Positions 62,001 to 64,000 of a stretch of 64,000 nucleotides of DNA are shown one piece after another. A program made the position numbers and the translations under genes. Positions within the stretch are counted from its first letter, which is position 1. Every line of letters starts with the position of its first letter. Below the pieces are notes generated by a model, which worked only from the letters and a program-made list of their open reading frames with translations, did no database searches and had not been told where the DNA came from. The stretch is taken from assembly GCF_022662105.1 (NCBI RefSeq), contig NZ_JAKMCP010000001.1, positions 930,001 through 994,000 of the forward strand, in the 5' to 3' direction. This stretch comes from Aestuariivivens sediminis. GTDB lineage: Bacteria; Bacteroidota; Bacteroidia; Flavobacteriales; Flavobacteriaceae.

Positions 62001-62361
62001 CAATACGACAAGTACGCCGCTGCAGGCCCTGACGCTTTTGAATGATCCACAGTTTGTAGAGGCATCACGAGTCCTGTCTGAAAAGGTCCAAAAGGAATTT
62101 CCGGATAGTGTCACCCAACAGATCGTATCGGCATTCAGACGATCCACCGGTCTAAAACCCAATACTGCCCAGCTGACCGTGCTTCAAGACCAGTATGAAC
62201 AGTCCTTACGGCAATTTGAACGGGAACCGCTGTTGTCGGATTCCATTTTGTCTGTTGGGGAGCGGCCCTTTGACACCGTGTTATCCAAAGAAAAAACAGC
62301 AGCCCTGGCCCTGGTAGTCAGTACCATATTCAATTTTGACGAATCCTATATGAAACGCTAA
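59053..62361 (+). CDS. DUF1553/DUF1549 cytochrome-type lipoprotein with LamG-like domain
   Basis: A planctomycete-type protein of 1102 residues. TTG start gives a lipoprotein-like signal (VLLFFIWMNFGCSG). Order: PSCyt1 c-type heme domain with CYTCHGPD (about 55-135), DUF1549/PSCyt2 (about 170-390, including CAKCHDH, a second CxxCH), a Lys/Glu-rich linker (about 455-485), a LamG/concanavalin-like domain (about 500-690) and DUF1553/PSD1 (from about 790, FPKNRLGLARWLFDDKNPIVA). Such proteins occur with DUF1501 proteins and sulfatases in marine bacteria and are thought to act in polysaccharide catabolism by oxidation, but the reaction is not established. It is co-transcribed with the next gene 5 bp downstream. 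Confidence 0.88.
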   Translation: MGILSLNKSRSPSRGWTYPVLLFFIWMNFGCSGRLPKEISQAYASLPEIVDYNFHIKPILSDRCYTCHGPDDQTRKAGLRLDVEEAAFKRLESGHHAFVKGSLRKSEAIHRLLSDDPNVMMPPPDSELTMSAREIAMIAKWIEQGSQWKEHWSFLALKKPAIPELSNDWPRRNDIDYFIQNNLEQLGLQPASETDRAHLIRRVTMDLTGLPPTVAEIDAFLNDPSEEAYEQVVDRLLLTDAFAERMTQEWMDVSRYSDSHGMSFDGSRTSWPFRDWVIKAFKNNMPYNTFITHQLAGDLIPDADEQSRIATAFVRMNPLEGSAGSIDEEFRIEYVNERAGVTGTALLGLTLECAKCHDHKFDPITQKEFYQMSAFFNHTMEYGLAPADSDRAPTLMLLNDEEKSKINTYLASLQTEEKAVEQLKREARSQYHKPLPKGIVSEPMGHYAFNTIKPYKKEIKKKKDEEEEKDKKKAKKKAKKKEYKELQMLDDNTDAEANLNITLTEGKYGKAAYFNEEYDEIYLRKIGEFDHFDPFSVSTWIRTEKDTVGASQTIIGNSGTVFQFHRGWELALDSLNHVRVRLIRRLPDELCSVSTLSPIPANTWQHIGFTYDGSKSAKGISIFLNGRKVKTQTHSDQLKRSMIPVSFKMKRDSIPLKVGRSFRLWTEDLGLFQGAIDDIKIYDHQLSQWEMATLGEAEIDSNSEAIKEEYWFLKDPALAVKRKGIRETRIQMGKILDSANELMVMEDMKLPRKTYILEKGIYNQHGEAVEPGGIDKVLPYRSDFPKNRLGLARWLFDDKNPIVARVAVNRYWQMIFGRGLVKTAEDFGSQGERPSHPELLDWLAVDFKDHGWDIKRSIKQMVLSHAYRQTSYCPESLRETDPENRYLARSPSYRWPAEMIRDHALKASGLLVEDIGGPSVKPYQPEGLWKEVGMSSETLKTYEQDKGNKLYRRSLYTFSRRFAPNPTMINFDATSREICTIRRNTTSTPLQALTLLNDPQFVEASRVLSEKVQKEFPDSVTQQIVSAFRRSTGLKPNTAQLTVLQDQYEQSLRQFEREPLLSDSILSVGERPFDTVLSKEKTAALALVVSTIFNFDESYMKR

Positions 62362-62366
62362 ACGCA

Positions 62367-63791
62367 ATGCATGACCATCACCATCACCACCCCATAAGCC
62401 GGAAGGATTTTCTGAGCAAATCGACTTTAGGTCTTGGGGCACTATCTCTGGCTTCTCTGATCCATCCTTTGAGTGCCTTTGGATCTGCCTTGAATGCACC
62501 GGTAGGGCCCCATTTTGCGCCGAAGGCGAAACGGATCATTTTTCTAAACATGATAGGCGCCCCTTCGCAGTTGGACTTATTCGATTACAAACCTATTTTA
62601 ACAAAAATGCATGGTGTTGAATTACCTGAAAGTGTCATGGGAGATCGCCTGACGGCCACGGCGGAAGCGCAGGCCACAAAGCCTATCGTCAGGCCGCTGT
62701 ATGCATTTAAACAACGGGGGAAAAGTGGGATGTGGATGAGTGATCTGATGCCTTATATGGCACAAATTACCGATGAACTCTGTATGATCAATTCCGTATA
62801 TACCGAATCCGTTCAGCACGAACCGGCACAAATGTTTACCCATACCGGTTCGGAAATTCCGGGAAGACCCACCATGGGGGCCTGGATCAGTTACGGCCTG
62901 GGTTCGGAAAATGAAAATCTCCCCAGTTATATCGCCTTGATGACAAAAGGAAATGAAGGGGGATCTTCACGATTGCTGTCCAGTGGTTTTTTGCCTGCCG
63001 AACATCAGGGGGTTCAGCTTCGAAGCGGTAAAAATCCCGTGTTGTTCTTAAATAATCCCCCGGGCGTTACCGAAGGAATGAGACGCGGCCAACTTGACCA
63101 TCTGCAGCAGTTGCAGGATCAAAGTTACAGCACCTGGGAAGATGCCAGTATCAAGGCCAAAATGTCGCAATATGAAATGGCCTTTCGGATGCAGACCTCC
63201 GTTCCGGAAGTGATGAATATAGAAGGCGAACCTGAACATATTTATGAACTGTACGGTGAAGACAGTAAAAAACCCGGAACCTTTGCCAGTAATTGTCTGC
63301 TGGCAAGACGATTGGTTGAACGCGGGGTGCGATTTGTCCAGTTATATCATGGCGGCTGGGACCATCATAGCAACCTGCCCAAGCAGATTCCAAAAAATTG
63401 CAAGGATGTCGATCAGGGTTCTGCAGCCTTAATCATGGATCTTAAGCAACGTGGTCTTTTGGAGGACACTCTGGTTATCTGGGGCGGGGAGTTTGGAAGA
63501 ACCAGTTTTTCGCAGGGCCAGCTCACCAGGGATAATTTTGGCAGAGACCACCATCCCGACGCCTACACCATGTTATTGGCCGGCGCCGGAGTAAAAAAAG
63601 GACTTACCTATGGTGCTACCGATGCGTTCGGGTATCACATCATAGAAAACAAGGTGCATGTACATGATCTCAATGCCACCATCATGCATCTTATGGGATT
63701 GGATCATGAAAGGCTCACCTATAAATATCAGGGGCGCCGGTTTCGGTTAACCGACGTTCATGGCAATCTTGTAAAAGGTATTTTGAGCTGA
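62367..63791 (+). CDS. DUF1501 (sulfatase-fold) protein
   Basis: A 474-residue DUF1501 protein of the alkaline-phosphatase/sulfatase-like fold. The N terminus has a run of six histidines (MHDHHHHH) followed by a Tat-like signal (SRKDFLSKSTLGLGALSLAS). Fold motifs: IFLNMIGAPSQLDLFDYKP, LMPYMAQITDELCMINSV, YHGGWDHHSNLP, VIWGGEFGRTSFSQ and GRDHHPDAYTMLLAGAGVK, which carry candidate metal ligands. It is the constant partner of DUF1553 proteins. The start is 5 bp after that gene, and its stop overlaps the next ATG by one base. Confidence 0.9.
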   Translation: MHDHHHHHPISRKDFLSKSTLGLGALSLASLIHPLSAFGSALNAPVGPHFAPKAKRIIFLNMIGAPSQLDLFDYKPILTKMHGVELPESVMGDRLTATAEAQATKPIVRPLYAFKQRGKSGMWMSDLMPYMAQITDELCMINSVYTESVQHEPAQMFTHTGSEIPGRPTMGAWISYGLGSENENLPSYIALMTKGNEGGSSRLLSSGFLPAEHQGVQLRSGKNPVLFLNNPPGVTEGMRRGQLDHLQQLQDQSYSTWEDASIKAKMSQYEMAFRMQTSVPEVMNIEGEPEHIYELYGEDSKKPGTFASNCLLARRLVERGVRFVQLYHGGWDHHSNLPKQIPKNCKDVDQGSAALIMDLKQRGLLEDTLVIWGGEFGRTSFSQGQLTRDNFGRDHHPDAYTMLLAGAGVKKGLTYGATDAFGYHIIENKVHVHDLNATIMHLMGLDHERLTYKYQGRRFRLTDVHGNLVKGILS

Positions 63792-64000
63792 TGGATTGGA
63801 ATCTTTTTATTGGCCGTTTTCATCCTGTCATGGTCCATTTGCCCATTGGCATATTCATTCTGGGCTATGGTTTTGAAATCCTCTTCCAATCCGGGTATCG
63901 AAACCCCATTAATTCACGAAAAATCATTATCGCCACCTATAGCTTCGGTCTTTTGTCGGGCATTATTGCCGCAGTTACCGGTTGGCAGCTGTCCTTAAGT
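63791..64000 (+). CDS. DUF2231-like membrane protein, N-terminal part (cut by window edge)
   Basis: The first 70 residues are visible: IGRFHPVMVHLPIGIFILGY and a second helix IIIATYSFGLLSGIIAAVTG. This HP..VHLPIG pattern is typical of the DUF2231 domain that precedes cytochrome c or leucine-rich modules in DUF1501/DUF1553 operons. TGATG overlap with the upstream stop shows translational coupling. A cytochrome-domain part may follow outside the window. Confidence 0.8.
   Translation, partial: MDWNLFIGRFHPVMVHLPIGIFILGYGFEILFQSGYRNPINSRKIIIATYSFGLLSGIIAAVTGWQLSLS

Overview
The window looks like a Bacteroidota chromosome segment, most likely from a marine-type Flavobacteriaceae. The signs are three SusC/SusD pairs each driven by an ECF sigma / FecR pair, many Bacteroidota-style lipoproteins, a type IX secretion (T9SS) C-terminal sorting domain, A/T-rich leaders without clear Shine-Dalgarno sites, and a planctomycete-type DUF1553/DUF1501 locus. 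No rRNA, tRNA, CRISPR array or transposase gene was seen.

Layout. (A) 1-13.65 kb: sigma factor (+) divergent from FecR-SusC-SusD-YdcF-like-beta-propeller-hypothetical lipoprotein-GDPD-GlpT-like transporter-SDR (-). (B) 14.1-28.8 kb: sigma factor (+) divergent from FecR-SusC-SusD-SusE, then SGNH esterase-GH5-like-GH2-(GDPD remnant)-polysaccharide deacetylase (-); this is a conventional polysaccharide utilisation locus. (C) 29.0-44.1 kb: sigma factor (+) divergent from FecR-SusC-SusD-PKD/GDPD-PKD/propeller-propeller/T9SS-PhoD-like phosphoesterase-GDPD-GlpT-like transporter (-). (D) 44.6-58.7 kb: a tightly packed minus-strand operon with two B12-type radical SAM enzymes, a FemAB/GNAT-like transferase, an aminotransferase fused to an acyl-ACP-reductase-like module, a GNAT-like protein, a P450, an ICMT-like methyltransferase, a CmoA-like SAM enzyme and an MMPL/RND transporter, with a convergent JmjC/cupin-8 protein. 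(E) 59.05-64 kb: DUF1553, DUF1501 and DUF2231 proteins (+), the last cut by the window edge.

How the genes may work together. Loci A and C have SusCD-type uptake machinery but carry glycerophosphodiester phosphodiesterases, a PhoD-like phosphoesterase and OPA-family transporters that keep both phosphate-binding arginines, instead of glycosidases. They look like uptake loci for a glycerophosphate-containing substrate (glycerophosphodiesters or teichoic-acid-like polymers). Locus B cleaves and de-esterifies a glycan. A degenerate GDPD 3' end inside locus B, and a homogenised central block in two FecR genes, show that the three loci share history and recombine.

Region D is the best candidate for an undescribed system. 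The fusion protein could convert an acyl thioester to an aldehyde and then an amine. That product could be tailored by radical SAM, P450 and SAM-dependent enzymes and exported by the MMPL protein. Two of the enzymes have unusual active sites: the JmjC protein has Ala in place of the iron-binding Asp (as in Fe/2OG halogenases), and the P450 lacks the I-helix acid-alcohol pair. All functional statements are inferred from sequence recognition without database searches.
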